From Flavobacteriales bacterium (GTDB lineage Bacteria > Bacteroidota > Bacteroidia > Flavobacteriales_D > Cryomorphaceae), in NCBI GenBank assembly GCA_020201045.1, contig JAIVHP010000289.1, positions 1 to 35,107 of the forward strand: 35,107 nt of DNA. The letters run 5' to 3'. The notes under the pieces are model-generated. The model searched no databases. It saw only the letters and a program-made list of their open reading frames with translations, and was not told where the DNA came from. Each line of letters begins with the position of its first letter. The first letter of the stretch is position 1. Below are positions 25,343 to 33,104 of the stretch, in pieces. The position numbers and the translations under genes are program-made.

Positions 25343-27733
25343 CTAAAAAGAGAAATTCCAGGTTACAGAAGGCAGAATGGGGAAGAGGGAAACTTGTTTT
25401 GCCTGCACATTAAACGTATTGTTTGAGACTTGTCCTTCATTTTCGAAGTAGTAAAAGTAAGGGTTTAGCCTGTTGTATACATTGTATATGGAAAAAACCC
25501 ATTTGGTTTGAATGCGCTTCTCGCGCGAGATGATTTCACCTGTGGTCGGGTCTTTTATTTCCTTTATGGGATTTACGCTGTATGTGGCAGAGATGTCCAG
25601 CCGATGGTAATCTTTCATCCGGAAACTATTCCGCTCTTCAAAATTGTACACCAGCGAATTTTCTATGAAATATCCCGACTGTGGAAGTGTAATCGGCCGG
25701 CCCGTGGCGTATATAAAAGTAGACGATAAGGTCCACTTGTCACTGAGTCGGTGCGTGGCAACTACAGAAAGGTCGTGCCGCCGGTCGAATGGAGCGGGGT
25801 AGCTCAACCCGTTGTTCAGCTCGCTAAATTCCCTTTCGGTTCTCGACAGGGTGTATCCAATCCACCCGGTGGTTTTGCCCGATGTTTTTTTCAGAAAGAG
25901 CTCCACCCCATAGCTCACACCCCGGCCAAAAGTAAGCAGGTTGTCTTCGTTGTTGTCTACGCCATCGCTCGGTTGGGTGTTTTCCTTGTATTCTACCAGG
26001 TTTTCCATGTCCTTGTAATACGTTTCGATGGAAGTTTCAAACATGCCTTCCTTAAAGGTGCGGTAGTAGCCAATGGAATACTGCCTTCCGCGCTGGGGTT
26101 GCACAATTTCTGTCGTGGGCAGCCAAACATCTGTAGGCAGCGCCAGAGGCGATAGATTTGCCAAATGAATATATTGATAGTTTTGGGTGAATGCAGCTTT
26201 TATGGATTCTCTCTCATTTAGGCGATATCGGGTTAATATCCGCGGCTCAAAACCCTGGTAATTTGCGATGTTTGCTCCCCTTTTGTACTGAATGGTATCT
26301 TGCTTGGTGCCGTTTTGGTCTACGATGTATCGCTTAAACGGTCCGGTATGGATGAATCCCGAATACCTTATCCCGGCTTCTACCTTCAAGTTGGTGGTTA
26401 TGTTGAATTCGTCGCTCAGAAACAGTCCGCCTTCATGGCTGTAGAACTGCTGTTGGTCGCCGAGATTAAAAATGGTCTCTCCCTGCTCTGCGCGCGAATT
26501 ATTGGGTGAGATGTCGTGAAAAGTATAGGCAGCTCCGGCCTTTATCCGGTGGTTTCCCAGGTAAAAGTAAAACTCCGGCTTTAGCCGGTAGTCGGTTATA
26601 CTGCTGTTTACTTCCAATTCAAAATCAGACTGCCTGCCCAGAAAATTGAAACCGTAGTTGGTAAATGAACCGGTAACTTTGAAAAGTGCGCGGTCGTAAG
26701 CTTTTTGATAGCCTCCGGTCAATATTTTATTTCCCCATCCCACCCGCGTGCTGAATTCAGATTGTGGGCTGGCAAAGTCAAACGCATCATTTCCGAGGTA
26801 GCCGCTTAAAAAGAGCTTGCCACCATCGTTAAGCTCCCAGTCCAGTTTGGCATTAAGGTCGTAGAAGTAGTACTCGCTTCCACCAAATTCGGAGTTTTCA
26901 TCGAGAAATGGCTTGGTAAGCACATCGATATACGTTCTCCTTCCGGAGATGATAAAGGACGATTCGTTTTTCTTGATGGGCCCTTCCAGGGTGAGCCTGC
27001 TTGAAATAAGGCCAACTCCTCCTTTTCCTTTAAATTCTTCTTTTGAACCTTCGCGTTGACTTATATCGATAACCGACGACAGTCTTTCGCCGTACTGAGC
27101 CGGCATTCCGCCTTTATAGATTTCCACATCTTCAATGATATCCGAATTAAACACCGAAAAGAAGCCCAGCAGATGGGATGCGTTGTAAACCACGGCATCG
27201 TCGAGTAAAATCAGGTTTTGATCCGGACCACCGCCACGCACAAAAAATCCCGAGCTTCCTTCTCCCGCCGATTGAATTCCGGGCAGGAGCTGGATGGTTT
27301 TTAGCAGATCCACTTCGCCCAAAAAGGCGGGGAGTACTTCTACCGTCTCCATATCGAGTTTGTTTACGCCCATCTTGGTACTATTGGTAAGGTCGGAGCG
27401 GTTAGCGGTAATTTCCACTCTTTTCAAAGTGATTCGCTCCAGTTTAATGTCGATGAACAGGGTGTCGCCCGGTGCAAGGTTCACATCTTTTGAACACTCC
27501 CGGTATCCCACAAAAGTCGCTTTGAGTTCTTGTTTTCCGGGTTTAGTGTTCAGCACAAACTGGCCATCGGAATTGGTGGCAACACCTTTTTTAGTTTCTT
27601 GCATAAACACCGAAGCGCCCGGTAGGGTAGCATTGTTTTCAGCGTCTAAGACCTTACCGATCACAGTGCTTTCACTCTGAGCGCTAAGTGCAGTTTGGGT
27701 GATTATAAAAAGTGCTGTCAGAAACAGACGCAT
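25343..27733 (-). CDS. TonB-dependent receptor with carboxypeptidase-like regulatory domain
   Basis: VIGKVLDAENNATLPGASVFMQETKKGVATNSDGQF...GVNKLDMETVEVLPAFLGEVDLLKTIQLLPGIQSAGEGSSGFFVRGGGPDQNLILLDDAVVYNASHLLGFFSVFN. Confidence 0.95.
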   Translation of the reverse strand: MRLFLTALFIITQTALSAQSESTVIGKVLDAENNATLPGASVFMQETKKGVATNSDGQFVLNTKPGKQELKATFVGYRECSKDVNLAPGDTLFIDIKLERITLKRVEITANRSDLTNSTKMGVNKLDMETVEVLPAFLGEVDLLKTIQLLPGIQSAGEGSSGFFVRGGGPDQNLILLDDAVVYNASHLLGFFSVFNSDIIEDVEIYKGGMPAQYGERLSSVIDISQREGSKEEFKGKGGVGLISSRLTLEGPIKKNESSFIISGRRTYIDVLTKPFLDENSEFGGSEYYFYDLNAKLDWELNDGGKLFLSGYLGNDAFDFASPQSEFSTRVGWGNKILTGGYQKAYDRALFKVTGSFTNYGFNFLGRQSDFELEVNSSITDYRLKPEFYFYLGNHRIKAGAAYTFHDISPNNSRAEQGETIFNLGDQQQFYSHEGGLFLSDEFNITTNLKVEAGIRYSGFIHTGPFKRYIVDQNGTKQDTIQYKRGANIANYQGFEPRILTRYRLNERESIKAAFTQNYQYIHLANLSPLALPTDVWLPTTEIVQPQRGRQYSIGYYRTFKEGMFETSIETYYKDMENLVEYKENTQPSDGVDNNEDNLLTFGRGVSYGVELFLKKTSGKTTGWIGYTLSRTEREFSELNNGLSYPAPFDRRHDLSVVATHRLSDKWTLSSTFIYATGRPITLPQSGYFIENSLVYNFEERNSFRMKDYHRLDISATYSVNPIKEIKDPTTGEIISREKRIQTKWVFSIYNVYNRLNPYFYYFENEGQVSNNTFNVQAKQVSLFPILPSVTWNFSF

Positions 27734-27878
27734 AGGTGAAAAGGCATTGAGAGCAACCTGCTAACGTTTTACTCGAGTATAGGTTGTAAATAAACAGCGG
27801 TAAATTTCGCGAATGATTTGAGAAAACGCTTTGATATGCTACTTTTGTGCGCCTGAAATTTTTCGGGCATCCACGAAG

Positions 27879-27953
27879 CGGGGTGTAGCTTAGTCCGGTT
27901 AAAGTGCGCGTCTGGGGGGCGCGAGATCGGAGGTTCGAATCCTCTCACCCCGA
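27879..27953 (+). tRNA. tRNA-Pro (GGG anticodon)
   Basis: Acceptor CGGGGTG / CACCCCG, D-arm GTAGCTTAGTCCGGTTAAAG, anticodon loop CTGGGGG, T-loop GGTTCGAATCC. Confidence 0.92.
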
Positions 27954-27966
27954 CAACCCATAGAAA

Positions 27967-27998
27967 CCCGGCAACGAAAGTTGCCGGGTTTTCTTTTT
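27967..27998 (+). terminator. Terminator-like hairpin after tRNA-Pro, embedded in a larger inverted repeat
   Basis: cccggcaac-gaaa-gttgccggg followed by ttttcttttt. Confidence 0.75.
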
Positions 27999-28012
27999 AC
28001 TCCCCTGCGTCA

Positions 28013-28134
28013 AGCTCGCTTGAAAGCAGGGGAGTAAAAAGAAAACCAGCGCTGAGAATCAGCGCGTGGTTTCTATGGGTTGTCACTCCCCCCTCAAGGA
28101 TCGCCCCGACGCATGTCGGGGCAATCCTGAGGGT
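28013..28134. repeat. 122-bp exact tandem duplication, unit 1
   Basis: agctcgcttgaaagcaggggag...gcaatcctgagggt, repeated identically at 28135-28256. Confidence 0.93.
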
Positions 28135-28256
28135 AGCTCGCTTGAAAGCAGGGGAGTAAAAAGAAAACCAGCGCTGAGAATCAGCGCGTGGTTTCTATGG
28201 GTTGTCACTCCCCCCTCAAGGATCGCCCCGACGCATGTCGGGGCAATCCTGAGGGT
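28135..28256. repeat. 122-bp exact tandem duplication, unit 2
   Basis: Identical to 28013-28134. Confidence 0.93.
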
Positions 28257-28313
28257 TTCTCGCTTGTAAGCAGACCAAACAAATCAATAATCCCCCAAGG
28301 TAGCAGGAGCAGT

Positions 28314-28855
28314 GACCTGACAGGTTTTTGCAACCTGTAAGGTCTCGACTGCATAAAGATGCAGGTGATACTGAGAAGCAAGAGCCCTGCAGTCCATATG
28401 TTAAATGCGTCTGTTTTTGAATTTAGGTGCGGGAACCTTTTTTCTTTTAGCGCTCTTCGGGAAGACCTTACAGGTTTTTGGAAACCTGTCAGGTCAGTTG
28501 TGGCCTGTAAGGTCTCGATAGAAAAACTTGCGGGTGTTCGATAGAAGCAAGTTCCTTGCAGCTGATATGATAAAGCTTTCGGTTATTGAGTTTAGTTGCA
28601 CAGGAACCTTTTCTCTTTTAGCGCTCTTTGGGAAGACCTGACAGGTTTTTGGAAACCTGTCAGGTCAGTTGTGGCCTGTAAGGTCTCGATAGAAAAAACA
28701 TACGGGTGTTCGAGAGAAGCAAGTGCCCTGTAGCTGATATGACAAAGCCGTCGGTTTTAGAATTAGGTGCAGCAGCCTTTTCTCTTTTAGTGCTCTTCGG
28801 GAAGACCTTACAGGTTGCAAAAACCTGTCAGGTTAGTTGTGGCTTGTAAGGCGCC
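28314..28855. repeat. Four-unit hairpin array, unit spacing 150, 171 and 169 bp
   Basis: gacct(g/t)acaggtt...aacctgt(c/a)aggt(c/t) hairpins start at 28314, 28464, 28635 and 28804, with conserved 'cttttag(c/t)gctctt(c/t)gggaa' before units 2-4 and 'gtaaggtctcga' in units 1-3. Confidence 0.88.
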
Positions 28856-28908
28856 GGACTCCTGAAAACGAAATGGTTCCAAAAACCATTATTAAACAGG
28901 CCTTCGTT

Positions 28909-30123
28909 CTACTTTAACTTACCCGCAAAATAACCGGTGGTCCATGCCGATTGGAAATTGAAACCGCCAGTAATGCCATCGATATCCAGTATTTCGCCCG
29001 CAAAATATAGCCCGGAAACTGCTTTGCTCTCCATGGTTTTCATATTTACCGACTCCAGACTCACGCCGCCGCAGGTTACAAACTCTTCCTTAAAGGTTGT
29101 TTTTCCCCGAACGCGATAGATATCGTTGGTGAGCAAATCGGTGAGTTTGTTGCGCGTTTTCTTTCCCAATTCGCCCCATTTTTTTTCGGGATCAATGTCC
29201 GCCTTTCCCAAAATGAATTTCCAAAGTCGATCGGGTAATTCGAAGGGCTTTATGTTCTGGATTTGTTTATTGGGGTGCTCTGCGCTGATCTCTTGTAAGT
29301 GATCTGAAACGGCATTGGCGTTTTGCTCCCCGGCCCAGTTTAAATGGACGTTGAATTTATAATTCGAATCGCTTAGCAGTCTGGCGCCGAAAGCAGATAG
29401 TTTAAGCACCGCCGGGCCGCTTAATCCCCAGTGGGTCACGAGCACCGGGCCACTTGCTTTTAATTTCGTGCCTTCAATGCTCACCACCGCTTTCTCTACC
29501 GCAACTCCGGGCATATTGGTGATGGGGTCGTCTGGAATATTGAAGGTAAACAGCGATGGAACCGGCTCTGCAATTTCATGTCCTAATTTTTCGAGCCATT
29601 CCAATCCTTTTCTTTTTGGACTGCCACCGCTGGCGACAATCACTTTGTGAAAAATCCGGGGATTCTCTTCGCCGTGGTTTAGCTCTAGCGAAAAACCTTC
29701 TTTTACCGGGGTTAAACCTGTAACGGCTGTCTGGGTAAGGACTTGAACACCTTTTTTCTCGGCTTCGCTTTGCAAACACGCTACGATACTCTCCGATTTA
29801 TCGGTCTCGGGAAACATGCGTTTGTCTTCTTGAGCATAGGTGCGAACTCCGCGCGATTCAAACCAGTTTACCGTTTCGCGCGTGCCAAACTCCGTAAACA
29901 GGTTTTTCAGCTTTTTACCGCCTCGTGGATAGGAGCCGGAAAGTTCTTTTATAGACTGGGTTGCGTTAGTTACGTTACACCTTCCACCCCCTGATATGCG
30001 AACCTTGGCGAGCAGTTTATTGGTTTTTTCGAATATGGTGACTTGTGCGTCGGGGTAATTTTCACCGGCGCAGATGGCTGAAAAATACCCGGCTGCCCCG
30101 CCGCCGATAATGGCTATCCGCAT
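28909..30123 (-). CDS. BaiN/HI0933-family NAD(P)/FAD-dependent oxidoreductase
   Basis: MRIAIIGGGAAGYFSAICAGE...KVRISGGGRCNVTNA...YPRGGKKLKNLFTEFGTRETVNWFESRGV...GEILDIDGITGGFNFQSAWTTGYFAGK. Confidence 0.95.
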   Translation of the reverse strand: MRIAIIGGGAAGYFSAICAGENYPDAQVTIFEKTNKLLAKVRISGGGRCNVTNATQSIKELSGSYPRGGKKLKNLFTEFGTRETVNWFESRGVRTYAQEDKRMFPETDKSESIVACLQSEAEKKGVQVLTQTAVTGLTPVKEGFSLELNHGEENPRIFHKVIVASGGSPKRKGLEWLEKLGHEIAEPVPSLFTFNIPDDPITNMPGVAVEKAVVSIEGTKLKASGPVLVTHWGLSGPAVLKLSAFGARLLSDSNYKFNVHLNWAGEQNANAVSDHLQEISAEHPNKQIQNIKPFELPDRLWKFILGKADIDPEKKWGELGKKTRNKLTDLLTNDIYRVRGKTTFKEEFVTCGGVSLESVNMKTMESKAVSGLYFAGEILDIDGITGGFNFQSAWTTGYFAGKLK

Positions 30124-30142
30124 GGGTGTTTTATTTGCAAAT

Positions 30143-30607
30143 TTAAGCGATATTCAGAATGGTTAATTCTTCTCCGCGAAATTCGAATGTTTCTCCTTTT
30201 GCTTTCCCCAACATGGCCTTGCCAATAGGGGAGTCAATGGAAATTGCAAAAACATCGGAGCTTTCAATCCTTACTTTTCCTATTCCGATTGCTAGAAAGT
30301 ACAGGCCACTCCGGGTTTTTACGAGCGATCCCGGCGCAACTTTTTGAGTGGGTTTTTCCGGATTTATTTTTTTTAATTCGCCGCGCAAACGAAGGTGATT
30401 GGATAGTTGCCTCGATGCATTTTCGAGTTCTATTTGAGCCATTGCCCTGCCCGTTTCATGCTTGTCGCCGGCGGTGCTTTTGTCATTTGTATTCCGCGAT
30501 TCTTCCAGTTCTCTGAGATCTTCGTTGCACAGGGCTATTTTTTGATCGAGTGATTTGACCAAGGCGCTGTGAATTTGCACCTTCAGTTTGATGAGTGAAT
30601 CAGTCAA
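30143..30607 (-). CDS. GreA/GreB-like C-terminal domain protein
   Basis: Coiled-coil-like N-terminus with 'STAGDKHETGRAMAQIELENASRQLS', C-terminal 'FAISIDSPIGKAMLGKAKGETFEFRGEELTILNI' resembles the Gre FKBP-like domain. Confidence 0.75.
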   Translation of the reverse strand: MTDSLIKLKVQIHSALVKSLDQKIALCNEDLRELEESRNTNDKSTAGDKHETGRAMAQIELENASRQLSNHLRLRGELKKINPEKPTQKVAPGSLVKTRSGLYFLAIGIGKVRIESSDVFAISIDSPIGKAMLGKAKGETFEFRGEELTILNIA

Positions 30608-31394
30608 GGCTGGAAATTAAGGTTTTTATCAGCGCAACCATGCGTGGTTCGGCTTCGCCCGCCACGGCAATGATTTCTGCGATGTCTACCGGTTGCAGGT
30701 TGTCGGGATCGCACTCATCTGTTAACACCGATATGGCCGCGCAGGGCAACCCAATTTGGTTGGCCACTATCACTTCTGGTACGGTGCTCATTCCCACCGC
30801 ATCGGCGCCTATTATTTTCAGGTAACGGTACTCGGCACGGGTCTCCAGTTGGGGGCCGTGAACGCAGGCGTAAACTCCTTCGTGCATGGCAATTTTTTGC
30901 TCGGCTGCTATACGTTTAAGCTCGGTATTGATCTTTTCGCTGTAAGGCTCCAGCATGTCTGTAAATCGCTGACCAAAACGCTAGCCGCCCTGCAGGTGAA
31001 TGTGGTCGCCGAGAAGCATTAGGTCGCCTTTTTTGTAGTTGGTGTTTATGGCTCCTGCTGCGTTGCTCAGGATAAGTCGCTCGCATCCCAACGCTTTAAA
31101 TACCCGCACCGGAAAAGAAACTTCGGCCTGAGAATAACCTTCGTATACGTGAAAACGGCCCTGCATAGCAATGACTTTATGGCCGTTTAATTTTCCATAA
31201 ACCAGTTTTCCATCGTGAAATTCAACGGTAGCCAGCGGAAAGTGAACGATGTCGGGGTATGGAATTTCTACTTCTACTTCCATCTCGTTGAGAAGCCGGC
31301 CCAGTCCGGTGCCCAGCACAATGGCTGTTTCCGGCTGCGAAATCCCTTTTTCTCTCAAGAAGTCTGCGGTTTCTAAAACCCACTCGTATTTCAT
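30600..31394 (-). pseudogene. Purine-nucleoside phosphorylase interrupted by an in-frame TAG
   Basis: ORF 30981-31394 (TAIVLGTGLG...MQGRFHVYEGYSQAEVSFPVRVFKALGCERLILSNAAGAINTNYKKGDLMLLGDHIHLQGG*) continues in the same frame as RFGQRFTDMLEPYSEKI...HGPQLETRAEYRYLKIIGADAVGMSTVPEVIVANQ. Confidence 0.88.
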
Positions 31395-31430
31395 TTAAAA
31401 TGATTTTGTGGCTGCGAATTTAGAAAAGAA

Positions 31431-32486
31431 TCAGGTGATGCTTCCCTGGCAACTCGACCCCGCTCCGGCGGTGCATCCATAGCAGTGCTGCGACACTTTG
31501 ATGTTGCGCTTTTGGAGTTCATTCGCATCAAAATCGCTGATGTGCTGCCTGTTTCCGGCTACCTTCATCTCGAGCATTTGATTGAAATCGCAATCGTACA
31601 AATACCCGTCATAGCTCACCGATAGGGTGTTTCTACACATCACATTTTTTACTGCCAGCGGATTGTAGGCGCTGATAAGGGTATCCATGTAATCTTCGTA
31701 ATTATCACTAGCCACAAGGTATTCTAAAAATCGACTTATGGGCAGGTTGGTGATGGTGAAAAGTTCGTTGAATGAGATTCCGAAATCTTCCATCAGGCGC
31801 TTTTTGAAGTCGGCTTGAAGACCCGGCTGATTTGCGGGCAGAAAAGCGCCGGAGGGGTTGTAAGCCAAATCTAATTTTAGCGGACTGCCATCCAGGCCGT
31901 ATCCTATCGCGTTGAGCATTTTAAGGGCTTTTATGGATTTGCCAAACACGCCTTCGCCACGCTGCTTATCTGTTTTCTCGCGGCTGTAATGCGGAAGGGA
32001 AGAAACCACGTGAACTTTGTGTTTCTTGAAAAACTCCGGCAGATCGTAAAACTTTTTATTGGCAAGGATGATGGTAAGGTTCGAGCGAACGATAAAATCC
32101 TTAACGCCAATTTCGGAACAGGATTCTACAAACCACCTAAAGTCGGGATTCATCTCGGGAGCTCCCCCGGTAAGGTCGAGGGTATTAACGCTTGTGGTTT
32201 TGAGAATTTTCAAAATCTCTTCCATCGTTTCCCGGGTCATAATCTCCTTCCGGTCGGGACCTGCATCCACATGGCAATGCGAACAAACCTGATTGCACAT
32301 GTAGCCGAGGTTGATTTGTAGAATTTCCAGCTCAGCCGGCTTCAGCGGAAAGTCGTTTATTTCTTCGAGTTTTTCTTCAAAACGCGGAAGCTCTCCACCT
32401 TCAAAAAGCCCATTGTTTAGAAATTTGAGCTGTTCCTTTGGGTCGGATAATTTGTTTTTTCGAAATGCCAGTGATTTTTTCGTCAT
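31431..32486 (-). CDS. arsS: Arsenosugar biosynthesis radical SAM protein ArsS
   Basis: LEILQINLGYMCNQVCSHCHVDAGPDRKEIMTRETMEEILKIL...LDLTGGAPEMNPDFRWFVE...LYDCDFNQML...HCYGCTAGAGSSCQGSIT. Confidence 0.93.
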   Translation of the reverse strand: MTKKSLAFRKNKLSDPKEQLKFLNNGLFEGGELPRFEEKLEEINDFPLKPAELEILQINLGYMCNQVCSHCHVDAGPDRKEIMTRETMEEILKILKTTSVNTLDLTGGAPEMNPDFRWFVESCSEIGVKDFIVRSNLTIILANKKFYDLPEFFKKHKVHVVSSLPHYSREKTDKQRGEGVFGKSIKALKMLNAIGYGLDGSPLKLDLAYNPSGAFLPANQPGLQADFKKRLMEDFGISFNELFTITNLPISRFLEYLVASDNYEDYMDTLISAYNPLAVKNVMCRNTLSVSYDGYLYDCDFNQMLEMKVAGNRQHISDFDANELQKRNIKVSQHCYGCTAGAGSSCQGSIT

Positions 32487-32487
32487 G

Positions 32488-32823
32488 TTACATGCTCAAT
32501 TTTTCGACTTTGTTCATCATTTGTACGCCGTGAACCAATGAAGCTCCGCCGCGGATTGCGCCCGCAACGTGAAGCGCTTCCATCATCTCGCCCTTCTCTA
32601 TGCCGCGCTCCAGTCCATCGCCGGTATACGCATCAATGCAGTAAGGGCATTGAATGGTGTGGGCTACGGCCAGGGCAATAAGCGACTTTTCGCGTGCCGA
32701 AAGTTTGCCATCTTCAAAAACGGAATTGTAATAATCGAAAAACTTCGTTCCGAGCTCTTCGTTCCATTCTGTGATTTTCCCAAATTTCTTCAGGTCTTTC
32801 GGATTGTAGTATGTTTTCTCCAT
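32488..32823 (-). CDS. AhpD-like, arsenosugar-biosynthesis-associated peroxidase-like protein
   Basis: REKSLIALAVAHTIQCPYCIDAYTGDGLERGIEKGEMMEALHVAGAIRGGASLVHG; directly upstream of arsS. Confidence 0.92.
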   Translation of the reverse strand: MEKTYYNPKDLKKFGKITEWNEELGTKFFDYYNSVFEDGKLSAREKSLIALAVAHTIQCPYCIDAYTGDGLERGIEKGEMMEALHVAGAIRGGASLVHGVQMMNKVEKLSM

Positions 32824-33080
32824 GATAGGTTTCGTTTAAGCCTCGAGTTTAGGTCTTTTTAATGGCAATGCCTGTCGTATCTACGACAAAGATTTGAATG
32901 CAGATTTTAGAAATCGAAATTATTTAAAAGTTAAACCGACATGCAATGCGGATTGTTTTTTTTTAAATCTTGTTTTTCAGCTATCTTCGTTTAAAACTCT
33001 CGGTTGTCCATGTAAATTTACCACCGTCCATTCCAATAAACCGCTCGTCATAATTTAAATCCACAAAAGTGTACCGGGCT

Positions 33081-33088
33081 TATATTTG
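33081..33088 (+). promoter_or_regulatory. Possible Bacteroidota -7 element (TAnnTTTG) upstream of the S9 peptidase
   Basis: tatatttg 17 bp upstream of the start codon; no clear -33 TTG-type partner. Confidence 0.3.
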
Positions 33089-33104
33089 AACCAAATCTCG
33101 TATC

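Noticed and set aside
28013-28256. Insertion sequence after tRNA-Pro
   Set aside because: No transposase or integrase ORF; only structured repeats are present.
28066-28269. 67-aa plus-strand ORF with an internally repeated peptide
   Set aside because: The repeated peptide simply reflects translation of the exact 122-bp tandem duplication.
28314-28834. CRISPR array interpretation of the hairpin repeats
   Set aside because: Only four units, spacing about 150-171 bp, inter-repeat sequence is itself conserved between units, and no cas genes in the window.
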